A DNA stretch of 64,000 bases, taken from an uncultured Granulosicoccaceae bacterium. Its GTDB lineage: Bacteria > Pseudomonadota > Gammaproteobacteria > Granulosicoccales > Granulosicoccaceae. A model generated the notes under the pieces. That model did no database searches and was not told the origin of the DNA. It saw only the letters and a program-made list of their open reading frames with translations. Below, piece after piece: positions 27,061 to 36,005 of the stretch. The translations under genes were made by a program, and so were the position numbers. How positions within the stretch are numbered: position 1 is the stretch's first letter; each line of letters starts with the position of its first letter. The stretch covers positions 1-64,000 of the forward strand of contig CALGND010000106.1 of the NCBI GenBank assembly GCA_937958675.1, read 5' to 3'.

Positions 27061-28044
27061 GTGCTGTGTAGATTAAGGATAGGTAAGGCTTTAGCGGTTG
27101 TTGTCTTGTCACTGTTGGCCATTGGCGCTACATCGGCAGGAACGGTCAAGGTGGGTGTGCTCAAATTTGGCACGGTCAATTGGGAGCTAAAGGCACTCAA
27201 AAACGCCGGTTTTGATAAACAAAATGGGTTCGAACTAGAAATTGTTCCATTTGCCGGTGGCGATGCAACCAAAATTGCTCTTCAGGGTGGTGCCGTGGAT
27301 ATCATCGTATCTGACTGGTTGTGGGTGTCTCGACAACGAGCAAATGGCGTTGCAGTCAGTTTCGTGCCGTACAGTTCATCTGTTGGCGCGATGATGGTGG
27401 CAGACGATGGTTCGATTAATTCGATTAAGGATCTAAAAGGCAAAAAGCTGGGTGTTGCTGGTGGGCCGCTTGATAAGAGCTGGCTGTTGCTGCAAGGCCT
27501 TGCAAAAAAACAGCACGGTATCGATTTAGCGGCCGAAAACGAAATCGTTTTTGGTGCGCCGCCGCTACTGGCTGAAAAAACGCGTGACGGTGAGCTCGAT
27601 GGTAGCCTTAACTACTGGCATTACTGCGCCCGATTAGAGGCAGATGGTTTTAAGCGCTTGGTTAGTGTTGAAGAAGCCACAACAGAGCTAGGTGCAAGCG
27701 GCCCTATCTCGTCATTGGGTTATGTGTTTAATGAAGAGTTTGCTGCAGATAATCCTGATCTACCCGCGTTTACTAAAGCCATCAAGCAGACAAAGCAACT
27801 GCTCGCTGAATCAGATGATCAATGGGTAGACATGGCAAGTGAAGGCATCATTAAAGATAAAGGTGCTGCATTGCTAAAACTGCGTGATCGATTCCGAGAG
27901 GGCATTCCCTATCGTGATCTTAACGATGAAATCCGAGATGCTGAAATTGTTTATCAATTACTTGAGGATCTTGGTGGTGCAAAACTGGTCGGTGATTCTA
28001 AAGTGTTAGTCGATGGCACCTTCTGGGAAGGTGCTGGCTCCTAA
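27061..28044 (+). CDS. ABC transporter substrate-binding protein (NMT1/SsuA-type)
   Basis: The 327-residue exported protein (signal ending near IGATSAG) has a type II periplasmic-binding fold. Landmarks are KVGVLKFGTVNWELKALKNAGF, GDATKIALQGGAVDIIVSDWLW, LKGKKLGVAGGPLDKSWLLLQ and DGELDGSLNYWHYCARLEADGF. This is the nitrate/sulfonate/thiamine-precursor class. A permease and an ATPase follow in order, so this is the binding component of a complete importer. The GTG at 27061 follows GGGAG. The gene is divergent from the CXXCW gene. Similar transporters occur in PQQ alcohol-oxidation loci, but the ligand is unknown. Confidence 0.85.
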   Translation: MLCRLRIGKALAVVVLSLLAIGATSAGTVKVGVLKFGTVNWELKALKNAGFDKQNGFELEIVPFAGGDATKIALQGGAVDIIVSDWLWVSRQRANGVAVSFVPYSSSVGAMMVADDGSINSIKDLKGKKLGVAGGPLDKSWLLLQGLAKKQHGIDLAAENEIVFGAPPLLAEKTRDGELDGSLNYWHYCARLEADGFKRLVSVEEATTELGASGPISSLGYVFNEEFAADNPDLPAFTKAIKQTKQLLAESDDQWVDMASEGIIKDKGAALLKLRDRFREGIPYRDLNDEIRDAEIVYQLLEDLGGAKLVGDSKVLVDGTFWEGAGS

Positions 28045-28053
28045 GGTGTCGTT

Positions 28054-28079
28054 CCCGTCGCCTTCGCAAGGATGACGGG
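28054..28079. repeat. Short palindromic repeat (CCCGTC...GACGGG)
   Basis: An imperfect hairpin, CCCGTCGCCTTCGCAAGG followed by ATGACGGG, lies just after the binding-protein gene. It resembles the dispersed palindromic extragenic sequences common in proteobacteria and has no T run, so it is better called a repeat than a terminator. Confidence 0.5.
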
Positions 28080-28156
28080 CGCTCGACTATTTTCATAGCA
28101 AAGTGCCTAAGGATTTTCTGATTGTAAGCTCAAGATTGGCGGTAAACTAGCCGCCA

Positions 28157-28918
28157 ATGAACTCAACATTCAAACGTATACTAGTTGTTCTGCTGTCTCT
28201 GACATGCCTACTGGTTCTCTGGTGGGTGGTGGCTGATCAGCTTAATGATCGCTCCCTGCCAGGCCCTCAAGCTGTAGCGCAAGCGCTTATGATCGAGGCG
28301 CGTTCGGGCGAATTATTCGTGCATTTAATGGCGACGCTGATGCGTGTAATTGCAGCGTTTTTGATTGCCATGTTGATTGGATCAGCTATCGGTATCGCGC
28401 TTGGTCTAAATCGATCCCTTAATCAGTTTGTCGATCCGTGGTTGGTTTTGCTACTTAATATTCCCGCCTTGGTTATCATTGTTCTTGCGTATATATGGTT
28501 TGGTCTTAACGAGGCTGCGGCTATTGGCGCGGTCGCGCTGAACAAAATTCCTAATGTGGTGGTTACCTTAAGAGAAGGTGCTCGATCACTAGACCCGCAT
28601 ACTTCAGAGATGTCTAAGGTATTTAGGTTTGGATTTTATAAAACTCTGAGGCACGTTGTATTGCCGCAACTGCAGCCGTTTTTCGCGTCGGCAATGCGTT
28701 CAGGTATTTCGCTTATCTGGAAAATTGTTTTAGTGGTGGAGTTGCTTGGGCGCTCTAACGGTGTTGGGTTTCAGATTCATTTGTATTTCCAGCTATTCGA
28801 TGTTGCGACAATACTGGCTTACACGCTGGCATTTGTTTTTATTATGTTGAGTGTGGAATATTTTGTGTTGCAGCCGCTGGAAAAACACAGCCGACGTTGG
28901 CGTGCCAAGGGCGCATAG
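28157..28918 (+). CDS. ABC transporter permease (SsuC/TauC-type)
   Basis: The 253-residue membrane protein has about six hydrophobic helices (starting ILVVLLSLTCLLVLWWVVA) and the permease coupling loop EGARSLDPHTSEMSKVFRFG near residue 140, with the EAA-type signature. It belongs to the nitrate/sulfonate/taurine permease class. It starts about 110 bases after the binding-protein gene, with a small palindrome between, and ends 8 bases before the ATPase gene. It forms the inner-membrane channel of the importer. Confidence 0.87.
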   Translation: MNSTFKRILVVLLSLTCLLVLWWVVADQLNDRSLPGPQAVAQALMIEARSGELFVHLMATLMRVIAAFLIAMLIGSAIGIALGLNRSLNQFVDPWLVLLLNIPALVIIVLAYIWFGLNEAAAIGAVALNKIPNVVVTLREGARSLDPHTSEMSKVFRFGFYKTLRHVVLPQLQPFFASAMRSGISLIWKIVLVVELLGRSNGVGFQIHLYFQLFDVATILAYTLAFVFIMLSVEYFVLQPLEKHSRRWRAKGA

Positions 28919-28926
28919 AGTAATTG

Positions 28927-29664
28927 ATGGCAACCACTGAAACACTCACCACCGATATCCTAACGGCCGATATTCGTTCAAAAGTGTTTGACGCCTCTGA
29001 AGGTGGTGTCATGCACGCGATTGACAATCTTAATTTCTCGTTAAAAAGTGAGACGTTCACTTGTGTTATCGGGCCTTCGGGTTGTGGCAAAACGACTACG
29101 CTTCGCTTATTACTTGGCCTTGATCCGGACTTTGACGGCAAAATCGATTTTCCCCAATCGCAAACGATGACAGCAGTATTTCAAGAACCTCGCCTACTGC
29201 CGTGGCGTACAGTCGAGCAAAATGTTCGTTTGGTTTTACCTGCTGATGGTAAGGGCGTAGCACTTGATGAGCTATTTGAAGAGCTAGGCTTGGAAGATGT
29301 GCGGCAGTTTTATCCGGGCGAATTATCGTTAGGAATGGCCAGGCGTGCAGCCTTGGCTAGAGCCTTTGCTGTGATGCCTGATCTGCTAATTTTGGATGAG
29401 CCTTTTGTGTCACTTGATGACGCGACAGCAGAGCGTTTGCGAGAGTTGTTGTTATCGTTGTGGAAGTCAACGTCGTGTACTGCGCTGATGGTGACGCACA
29501 ATGTTGAAGAGGCGGCTATGTTGGCGGATGAGATTATTGTTTTGAGTGCACGGCCTGCCACTGAGCTGGGTAAAATTGCATTAGATGTGCCTCAGGCCGA
29601 TAGAGATACAGCTTATATTAAGCAGATGTGCCTTAAACTGCGACAGATTGGGCTTGTCGAATAA
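28927..29664 (+). CDS. ABC transporter ATP-binding protein with altered signature motif
   Basis: The protein (245 residues from the ATG at 28927) has Walker A GPSGCGKTT, Q-loop VFQEPRLLPWRTVEQNV, Walker B LLILDEPFVSLDD and the switch histidine in MVTHNVEEAAML. The signature motif reads LSLGMARRAALARA, not LSGGQ, a change in the second and third positions that some transporters of this class share. The N-terminal 30 residues are Thr-rich. It is the energy-coupling subunit of the three-gene importer and its likely last gene. Confidence 0.88.
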   Translation: MATTETLTTDILTADIRSKVFDASEGGVMHAIDNLNFSLKSETFTCVIGPSGCGKTTTLRLLLGLDPDFDGKIDFPQSQTMTAVFQEPRLLPWRTVEQNVRLVLPADGKGVALDELFEELGLEDVRQFYPGELSLGMARRAALARAFAVMPDLLILDEPFVSLDDATAERLRELLLSLWKSTSCTALMVTHNVEEAAMLADEIIVLSARPATELGKIALDVPQADRDTAYIKQMCLKLRQIGLVE

Positions 29665-29905
29665 GCTCAGGCTGTTAAGCTAAAAGCGTCGGCAATTTAA
29701 CATGCGTCCGAAAGTACCATACTGATTACTGTGTAGTTTTGCTATAAGCAGCCTTTCACATAACGTTAACTATTCGTATTCGATGTGCGTAGTTGTTTGT
29801 AGTCATTATGCTTTGGTAACCATGCGTTTCGAAGCATGCGTATTTGAAACGAGATGTGTGACTCATTGTAAGTAAGTTATTGTAAAAAAGAAAACAGGTG
29901 AACTA

Positions 29906-30352
29906 ATGAAATTTAAAATAATGGCGTTAAGTGCGGTCGTGGCAGCTGCATTGCAATTGACCTTTATCCAAACGAGTATGGGCCATGGCGATGTTCAGCC
30001 TCAAGCGGTCGATACGACAGGGCTTGATCCACTACCTGAAGAATTTGCACTGGAAAACCCCTATCGCTTAATGGGCGGTGAGCAGTATGAGAAAGCAATT
30101 GAAATTGGTTCATCTGGTTACAGCCAAAACTGCGCTCGCTGCCATGGCCTACAAGCAATCAGTGGTGGCGTAGCACCAGATTTACGACTGATTGAAGATG
30201 GCGAGTTTGGCGACGAATGGTATATCGAACGCGTGAAAAAGGGTTACAGCCAGAACGGTACTTATAAAATGCCTCCGTTTGAAGCATTGTTGTCTCAGGA
30301 AGCTATGTGGGCAATTCGTTCTTACACAGAAACTCGACCGAAGGAAGAATAA
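29906..30352 (+). CDS. Cytochrome c-550 (PedF-like), electron acceptor of quinoprotein dehydrogenase
   Basis: This 148-residue protein has a signal peptide (ALQLTFIQTSMG) and then the segment HGDVQPQAVDTTGLDPLPEE that is typical of the c-550 of PQQ ethanol dehydrogenase systems. It has one haem motif, CARCH, near residue 77 and a likely axial Met in YKMPPFEALL. It should take electrons from the PQQ dehydrogenase in the periplasm. It begins a plus-strand run of five genes that ends with the dehydrogenase itself. A 240-base gap upstream should hold its promoter. Confidence 0.88.
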   Translation: MKFKIMALSAVVAAALQLTFIQTSMGHGDVQPQAVDTTGLDPLPEEFALENPYRLMGGEQYEKAIEIGSSGYSQNCARCHGLQAISGGVAPDLRLIEDGEFGDEWYIERVKKGYSQNGTYKMPPFEALLSQEAMWAIRSYTETRPKEE

Positions 30353-30358
30353 GGCGCC

Positions 30359-31252
30359 GTGACGAACAATACGATTATGCGAGCCATCTTGGAAACTTTA
30401 ACGAATCACTCGCTAAAAGTTGGTCTCGGATTAGTGTTGTTAATGAGCTGCGTTTTGGCTAGCCAAGCCACGGCAAGGCCGCTAGACGATGTTATTGAGA
30501 GTGGTGAGATCACTATTTTTGTGTACTCCGACTACGCTCCCTATTCCTATGAGGTAGATGGTAAGCCCGTAGGCATTGATGTTGAAATCGCGACTGAACT
30601 TGCTAAGGCTTTAGGCGTCGAACTCAAACTGTTGATGCGCGGGGCTGACGAAAACTTAGATGATGATCTGCGTGTCAATATATGGAAGGGCGATTTAATA
30701 CATCGGAAGGTGGCGGATGTGATGATGCATGTGCCGGTTGACCCCGAAGTTGATCATCGCAATGAGTTTGCTGTAATTATGGGTGGGTATTTTCAAGAGA
30801 CGATGGCGGTCATCTTTGACAACAATAAAATACCTGAAATCAAAACCTTTGGGCGCTTTGTATCGCAACAGATCGCGGTTGAACTAGACACCGCCTACGA
30901 TTTTTTCTTGTCTGGTTCGTTTCGTGGGCAATTGCTACAAAGTATCAGGCGAGGGCGCACGTTTCAAGACGCCGTTGAGCTTTATGCCAGTGGTGAGGTA
31001 CCGGCCCTGTTGGCATCACGGGCTCAGACTGAATGGGTGCTAGCGCAAACACCTGATTTAAATTCGGTAGTTGTGCAGCCACCAATGCCGGGTATGGTCC
31101 GATTGGGTTGGCCGATAGGTATTTCTATCAAGCACGATAGTCGCGATTTGGGTTATGAGTTAACGGATGTACTAAGTGAGATGCAGCACTCTGGCAAGCT
31201 CGATGCTATCTATACTAAATACGGTGTGACATACATTGCGCCGATAGAATGA
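30359..31252 (+). CDS. MxaJ-like substrate-binding-domain protein of the quinoprotein system
   Basis: The 297-residue exported protein (signal ending near SQATA) has a type II periplasmic-binding fold of the amino-acid-binding class: DDVIESGEITIFVYSDYAPYSYEVDGKPVGIDVEIATELAKALG. It lacks any transporter partners. Such proteins (MxaJ/MoxJ-type) accompany methanol/ethanol-family quinoproteins and may aid folding, metal or PQQ loading; XoxJ structures show a large empty cleft. It starts at a GTG 6 bases after the cytochrome stop, so it is cotranscribed. Confidence 0.85.
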   Translation: MTNNTIMRAILETLTNHSLKVGLGLVLLMSCVLASQATARPLDDVIESGEITIFVYSDYAPYSYEVDGKPVGIDVEIATELAKALGVELKLLMRGADENLDDDLRVNIWKGDLIHRKVADVMMHVPVDPEVDHRNEFAVIMGGYFQETMAVIFDNNKIPEIKTFGRFVSQQIAVELDTAYDFFLSGSFRGQLLQSIRRGRTFQDAVELYASGEVPALLASRAQTEWVLAQTPDLNSVVVQPPMPGMVRLGWPIGISIKHDSRDLGYELTDVLSEMQHSGKLDAIYTKYGVTYIAPIE

Positions 31253-31310
31253 TTTGGTGTCGCTAGCGGTTCGATTAAGTGAAAGTTCGTATTAACTAAA
31301 CAAAGGAGCA

Positions 31311-32174
31311 ATGATGGTTCACTCCAAGCAAGTTAGGTTTTTTAACACGCTGATTAGGCGGATGGCATATATGACTAATACAGCTAAGAAATTAGCGCTA
31401 GTGGGTTTATTGTTAGCTTATGCAACACTGACTTCCACGGCGACTCATGCCTCAATTCCTGCGGATCCGTTCGGCTCAGTCATGTGGAAAACCATGGTCG
31501 AAACCTATTTTACTGGCGGCGATGTTGTATTTGACGAACGCGTCGTGGTTAGCGCACCCAAAAGTGCCGAAAACCAAATGCATGTGCCCATCACAGTCGA
31601 TGCAACCCGTTTAAAAAACGTCAAACAAATTGTCGCTGTTGCGGATCTTAACCCCATTCAACATGTGTTAACAGTGCGGCCTGAGCAGGCTTTGTCGTTT
31701 ATTGGGTTTAGATTAAAGTTACAACAATCATCCCCAATACACGTGGGTGTGCAAACAGAAGACGGAACTTGGCACATTGGTGGTGCGCTGGTGGATGCTG
31801 CAGGCGGTGGCTGTACTGCACCGGCCCATGCTCATAGTATTAGCAATTGGATGCAAACCCTGGGTGAAACCCGCGCGTTGGTGCGTCGCGATAGTAAAGG
31901 TGATGCACGTATGACAATCCGCATGCGTCATCCAATGGATACGGGTTTGGCATCAGGTATTCCAGTATTTTATATGAACAAGATGGTTGTTAAAGATGAA
32001 GCAGGTGGCGTAGTCGCCGAACTTGATCTCTATGAGCCTGTTAGTGAAAATCCGACGCTTACATTAAAGCCATCTGTTGGTAGCGCATCTTCGGTGTTAA
32101 AAGTGTCGACTCGTGATACCGAAGGCAATGAGTTTGCATTCCCGTTGTCAGTACCTGCCGTACTGGCGCAGTAA
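31311..32174 (+). CDS. Quinoprotein-dehydrogenase-associated SoxYZ-like carrier protein
   Basis: This 287-residue exported protein looks like a fused SoxY and SoxZ. Its N-terminal half ends in a Gly-rich swinging-arm motif, AAGGGCTAPAHA, with the reactive Cys168, and the C-terminal half is a SoxZ-like beta-sandwich (ADARMTIRMRHPMDTG). In sulfur oxidation SoxYZ carries sulfur species on that cysteine. The fused form is found next to PQQ alcohol dehydrogenases, where its cargo is unknown. The ATG at 31311 follows AGGAG. It directly precedes a metallohydrolase with a SoxH-like relation. Confidence 0.85.
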   Translation: MMVHSKQVRFFNTLIRRMAYMTNTAKKLALVGLLLAYATLTSTATHASIPADPFGSVMWKTMVETYFTGGDVVFDERVVVSAPKSAENQMHVPITVDATRLKNVKQIVAVADLNPIQHVLTVRPEQALSFIGFRLKLQQSSPIHVGVQTEDGTWHIGGALVDAAGGGCTAPAHAHSISNWMQTLGETRALVRRDSKGDARMTIRMRHPMDTGLASGIPVFYMNKMVVKDEAGGVVAELDLYEPVSENPTLTLKPSVGSASSVLKVSTRDTEGNEFAFPLSVPAVLAQ

Positions 32175-32180
32175 CGGCCG

Positions 32181-33194
32181 ATGACATTCTTTTCACAAAA
32201 ATTAAAATCACAGAAAGCAAGTACACGGATTGATTCTCAGTCACGGCGGCAATTACTCAAGCTTCTAAGTGCGGGTTGCGGTTGCTGTATATGCGGCAGT
32301 GTTAGCGCGCGTTTGCTTAAGTACCCTTTGCACGCTACAGAAATCGGTAGTAAGACATGGGCTGTCCATGGTGAGTCAAGCCACTTCAATTTGGACAATG
32401 GCGGCAATATCGTTAATGTTGCTTTTATAGAAGTGCCAGATGGTGTGGTGGTTATCGATACCGGGCCTTCAAAACGTTATGGTGAGGCCCTGCTTGCCTT
32501 GATTGAAAAAACTGTTCCAGGCAAGCCGATATTGCGGGTTTACAACACGCACCATCATCCTGATCATTGTTTTGGCAATCAAGTATTTGATCCAGCCATA
32601 ATTGCGGCCCCTCAAGGTGTTATCGACAACATCAATACCGAAGGCAATGCGTTTGCCGATAACATGTACCGATTGGTAGGGGATTGGATGCGTGGTACCG
32701 CACCTGTGGCTCCAGCGGTCGTGCTCGATGCGTCTACCGAAGAAATCGGCGGTCGACAGTTTTCTTTGTTTTATCTCTCGGGCCACACTAGTGCCGATTT
32801 TGTGGTTCGAGATGATTCCACGGGCGTATTGTTTTCTGGCGATTTAGCCTTTTTGTATCGAGCGCCTACCACGCCACACGCCGATATTGCGACTTGGCAG
32901 GGCGCGATCGACAGCTTAGGCGCGCTTGATCACGAGCTGATATTGCCGGGCCACGGGCCTTCAGACAAACGTGACGAATCGCTAGCGCAAACCAGCGACT
33001 ACCTTGCCTGGTTAGAAGATACCCTCATAGGCGCTGTCGACAGCGGCCTGACCATGAACGAAGCCATGCAGTTACCTATCCCAGATGGTTTTGCCTCGCT
33101 TAATGTAGTCAGAGAGGAGTTCGAGCGTTCTGTTGTGCATCTTTATCCTGATCTAGAAGATCAGCTGATGCCGATTATTGATGTAACTCGTTGA
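32181..33194 (+). CDS. Quinoprotein relay system zinc metallohydrolase (metallo-beta-lactamase fold)
   Basis: The 337-residue protein has an N-terminal export region (SRRQLLKLLSAGCGCCICGSV), twin-arginine-like in its RRQLLK stretch and Cys-rich. The metallo-beta-lactamase fold follows with the metal motif NTHHHPDHCFGN near residue 122, a distal GHTSADF histidine, the bridging FSGDLAFLY aspartate and a final LPGHGPSD histidine. This fits the SoxH-related hydrolases placed beside SoxYZ-like carriers in PQQ loci. The two genes are only 6 bases apart. The substrate is unknown; hydrolysis of a thioester on the carrier is one guess. Confidence 0.85.
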   Translation: MTFFSQKLKSQKASTRIDSQSRRQLLKLLSAGCGCCICGSVSARLLKYPLHATEIGSKTWAVHGESSHFNLDNGGNIVNVAFIEVPDGVVVIDTGPSKRYGEALLALIEKTVPGKPILRVYNTHHHPDHCFGNQVFDPAIIAAPQGVIDNINTEGNAFADNMYRLVGDWMRGTAPVAPAVVLDASTEEIGGRQFSLFYLSGHTSADFVVRDDSTGVLFSGDLAFLYRAPTTPHADIATWQGAIDSLGALDHELILPGHGPSDKRDESLAQTSDYLAWLEDTLIGAVDSGLTMNEAMQLPIPDGFASLNVVREEFERSVVHLYPDLEDQLMPIIDVTR

Positions 33195-33220
33195 TTCTTG
33201 TGCTGGGTTAAATCGCTGTA

Positions 33221-33272
33221 TGACCTTTGGCGTGTCTGCCTGAACTTTGGCATGACTGCGGTGTACCTTTGT
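33221..33272 (+). promoter_or_regulatory. Tandem 20-bp repeats upstream of the quinoprotein gene
   Basis: Two head-to-tail 20-base units, TGACCTTTGGCGTGTCTGCC (33221-33240) and TGAACTTTGGCATGACTGCG (33241-33260), match at 16 of 20 positions, and a partial third (ACCTTTG) follows. The 20-base period puts the units on the same face of the helix. They lie 94-133 bases before the dehydrogenase start, a good place for binding of an activator such as the LuxR-type regulator at 35251. Confidence 0.55.
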
Positions 33273-33353
33273 CCACTATGGGGTAATTTACAATTTCGTT
33301 AGACTGCCTCTGGATAACGATGTTTGAGCGTCCATTTCTTAGAGGAGAATTCA

Positions 33354-35123
33354 ATGAAGCAAATGAAAGTCTGGCTGGCCGCCGCTGTTGGTGCCGCCTG
33401 CCTCAGCACTACAGCTATTGCTGATGTCACAATCGAAGAGATTGTCGCTGATCAAGCATCAGGCGATGATATCGTCTCTTATGGGCTTGGTCCACGAGGC
33501 CAACGCTACAGCCCACTAGCAACGCTTAATAAAGGCAATATTAAAAATCTGTTTCCCGTTTGGTCTTTTTCATTCGGTGGCGAAAAACAACGTGGCCAGG
33601 AATCTCAACCCCTTATCAAAGATGGCGTCATGTATGTCACGGGTTCCTACAGCCGCATGTGGGCGATTGATATTCGTTCTGGCGAAGAGATCTGGCAGTA
33701 CGATGCACGCCTTCCCGAAGGCATTCTGCCTTGCTGCGATGTAGTCAATCGTGGTGCTGCCATACTTGGCGATAAGGTGTATTTCGGTACGCTCGATGCC
33801 AAGATAGTTGCACTCGACGCTAAAACCGGCAAAGTAGTTTGGCGCAAAACAATCGGTGATTACGAAGCTGGATATTCCTACACTGCAGCGCCACTCATCG
33901 TCCCCACTGAAGCACATGGTCCACTCATCGTTACGGGTAACTCGGGTGGTGAATTTGGCATCGTTGGCGAAGTGCAGGCTCGTAACCCCGAAACAGGTGA
34001 GCTCGTTTGGTCACGTCCTACTATTGAAGGCCACATGGGTACCCTCAACGGTGCAGAATCTACAATGACAGGCAAAAAGAATGAATCTTGGCCTGGCGAC
34101 ATATGGCAAAACGGCGGTGGTGCCCCATGGCTCGGTGGTACGTATGATCCTGATACCAAGCTAGTGTTCATGGGTACGGGTAACCCGGCGCCTTGGAATT
34201 CTCACTTACGTCCAGGTGATAACAAATGGACATCGGCACGCATCGCTATTGATCCAGAAAATGGCGAGATTGCTTGGGGTTTCCAAACCACGCCTCACGA
34301 CGGTTGGGATTACGATGGTGTAAACGAATTCATCTCGTTTGATATGGAGAAAGATGGCGAAACTATTAAGGCCGGTGCATCTGCCGACCGTAATGGCTTC
34401 TTCTACGTGTTGGATCGCACTAACGGCGAATTTGTGTCGGCCGCACCATTTGTACAAAACATAAGCTGGGCTGAAGGAATTGACGAAAATGGTCGTCCGA
34501 TTTATGTTGATGACAATCGTCCGGGTAACCCAGTTGAATCAGCTGATGGTAAAAAAGGTAAGTCAATTTTTGCTGTACCAAGCTTTCTTGGCGGTAAAAA
34601 CTGGATGCCTATGGCGTACTCGCAAGATACCGAGATGTTCTACATTCCTTCTAACGAATGGGGTATGGACCTTTGGAATGAGCCGACTACCTATAAAAAA
34701 GGCGCTGCCTTCATGGGTGCTGGTTTCACCATTACACCTATATTCGACGACTACATCGGTTCTTTAAAAGCGATGGACCCAGCCACAGGCGAAGTCAGAT
34801 GGGAGTATCGCAACAAAGCTCCTCTATGGGGTGGTGTTCTGACAACAGCCGGTGGTTTAGTGTTTACCGGTACACCAGAAGGTTATCTCAAGGCGTTTGA
34901 TGATGAAACAGGTGAAGAGCTATGGAAATTCCAAACGGGTACGGGCATTGTGTCGTCGCCTATCACTTGGGAGCAAGATGGCGAGCAATGGGTAGCCATC
35001 ACTACGGGCTGGGGTGGCGCAGTGCCGCTTTGGGGTGGTGAAGTTGCCAAGTTTGTAAGCTACCTAAACCAAGGTGGCTCTGTGTGGGCTTTCAAGATTC
35101 CAGAATCTCTGGCTTCCAAATAA
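33354..35123 (+). CDS. PQQ-dependent methanol/ethanol-family alcohol dehydrogenase, predicted lanthanide type
   Basis: The start is set at 33354 because AGAGGAG precedes it and a signal peptide follows ([17 protein letters not shown]), giving 589 residues, normal for the large subunit. Propeller W-motifs are repeated, as in [10 protein letters not shown]-like segments ([18 protein letters not shown]). The rare vicinal disulfide C127-C128 (PCCD), the metal-ligand Glu in GGEFG and Asn in TGNPAPWNS, and the catalytic Asp319 are present. Asp321, two residues on (WDYDG), is the extra acid found in XoxF/ExaF-type lanthanide enzymes and absent from calcium ones. No MxaI-like small subunit is seen. 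It oxidises primary alcohols in the periplasm and passes electrons to cytochrome c. The metal preference is inference from one residue. Confidence 0.93.
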   Translation: MKQMKVWLAAAVGAACLSTTAIADVTIEEIVADQASGDDIVSYGLGPRGQRYSPLATLNKGNIKNLFPVWSFSFGGEKQRGQESQPLIKDGVMYVTGSYSRMWAIDIRSGEEIWQYDARLPEGILPCCDVVNRGAAILGDKVYFGTLDAKIVALDAKTGKVVWRKTIGDYEAGYSYTAAPLIVPTEAHGPLIVTGNSGGEFGIVGEVQARNPETGELVWSRPTIEGHMGTLNGAESTMTGKKNESWPGDIWQNGGGAPWLGGTYDPDTKLVFMGTGNPAPWNSHLRPGDNKWTSARIAIDPENGEIAWGFQTTPHDGWDYDGVNEFISFDMEKDGETIKAGASADRNGFFYVLDRTNGEFVSAAPFVQNISWAEGIDENGRPIYVDDNRPGNPVESADGKKGKSIFAVPSFLGGKNWMPMAYSQDTEMFYIPSNEWGMDLWNEPTTYKKGAAFMGAGFTITPIFDDYIGSLKAMDPATGEVRWEYRNKAPLWGGVLTTAGGLVFTGTPEGYLKAFDDETGEELWKFQTGTGIVSSPITWEQDGEQWVAITTGWGGAVPLWGGEVAKFVSYLNQGGSVWAFKIPESLASK

Positions 35124-35166
35124 GCTCATAAGCTATTAAAACTAGCGTTAATTCGCTATTACAAAT

Positions 35167-35195
35167 AAAGGCCAGCTATATGCTGGCCTTTTTTT
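35167..35195 (+). terminator. Intrinsic terminator of the quinoprotein operon
   Basis: A 9-bp perfect stem, AAGGCCAGC with GCTGGCCTT, has a five-base TATAT loop and is followed by T7. It lies 44 bases after the dehydrogenase stop. Confidence 0.9.
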
Positions 35196-35250
35196 ATTTT
35201 GACATGTATTGTTTTATTTGATTCGTTACAGATGTAAGGAGGCAGGTACC

Positions 35251-35970
35251 TTGTCGATGGCATTGCAAATGACTGATCTATCAAAAGTACTCATCGTTGA
35301 TGATCACCCCTTGTTTCGGGGTGCGCTACGTAGCGCAATTAAAACGGCTTATGCGTCAGCTGAGACTAAAGAGGCCTCCTCAATTGAAGAGGCGAGTGAG
35401 CTCCTCGATCGTGATCGCAATTTTGACATTGCCTTGTTGGATCTAAGCATACCTGGCGTTAGTGGATTTGAAGGTCTGCTGAGGTTGCGCGCGGAGCATC
35501 CTCGATTGCCAATATTGGTTGTGTCTGGCCTAGAAAACAAAGAAATAATAGAAGAGGCGCTTCGTTATGGTGCTGCAGGCTTCCTGCCCAAATCGCATGG
35601 TGGCGACGAGTTGGCCGAAGCTGTCGAAACAGTTTTGCAGGGCGGTATTTACTGCCCAGATAATATTGATCAGAATAACGATGCTTTGCCAGAGGCTGAA
35701 AAACAAAAAGCCATATTAATTGAGCGTATGTTGAGCTTAACCCCGCAGCAACTCAAAGTACTATGTATGTTGCGTGAAGGTTTGCTCAACAAGCAGATCG
35801 CGCACGAACTAGAGGTTGGCTCAAGCACGGTTAAAAAGCACGTGTCTGAAATACTACGTAAGCTGAGTGTTTATAGCCGTACGCAAGCTGTTATAGAGGT
35901 GTCTAAGTTAGATCAATCCGAAATGGTTGGCATCGAATCCCATTTCTATAGCCAAGCCAAGCAAAGTTAA
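35251..35970 (+). CDS. LuxR/NarL-type response regulator (AgmR/ExaE-like)
   Basis: The receiver domain (VLIVDDHPLFRGAL; phospho-Asp in ALLDLSIPGVSG; conserved Lys in LPKSHGG) is followed by a LuxR-type helix-turn-helix near residue 170-230 (LTPQQLKVLCMLREGLLNKQIAHELEVGSSTVKKHV). I place the start at the TTG 35251, 8 bases after TAAGGAGG; the ATG at 35257 is close. Regulators of this type control PQQ ethanol oxidation in pseudomonads. The gene is convergent with the kinase at 36006 and is the likely partner of that kinase. Confidence 0.85.
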   Translation: MSMALQMTDLSKVLIVDDHPLFRGALRSAIKTAYASAETKEASSIEEASELLDRDRNFDIALLDLSIPGVSGFEGLLRLRAEHPRLPILVVSGLENKEIIEEALRYGAAGFLPKSHGGDELAEAVETVLQGGIYCPDNIDQNNDALPEAEKQKAILIERMLSLTPQQLKVLCMLREGLLNKQIAHELEVGSSTVKKHVSEILRKLSVYSRTQAVIEVSKLDQSEMVGIESHFYSQAKQS

Positions 35971-36005
35971 GTACACCGCCTGAAAAGCCACTGCTCGTTC
36001 ACCTA

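Noticed and set aside
28054-28079. Hairpin as a terminator of the binding-protein gene
   Set aside because: There is no T run and the permease and ATPase genes follow on the same strand; it fits better as a dispersed palindrome.
33221-33272. Tandem repeats as a CRISPR remnant
   Set aside because: Units abut with no spacers and sit at a promoter position; no cas genes are present.
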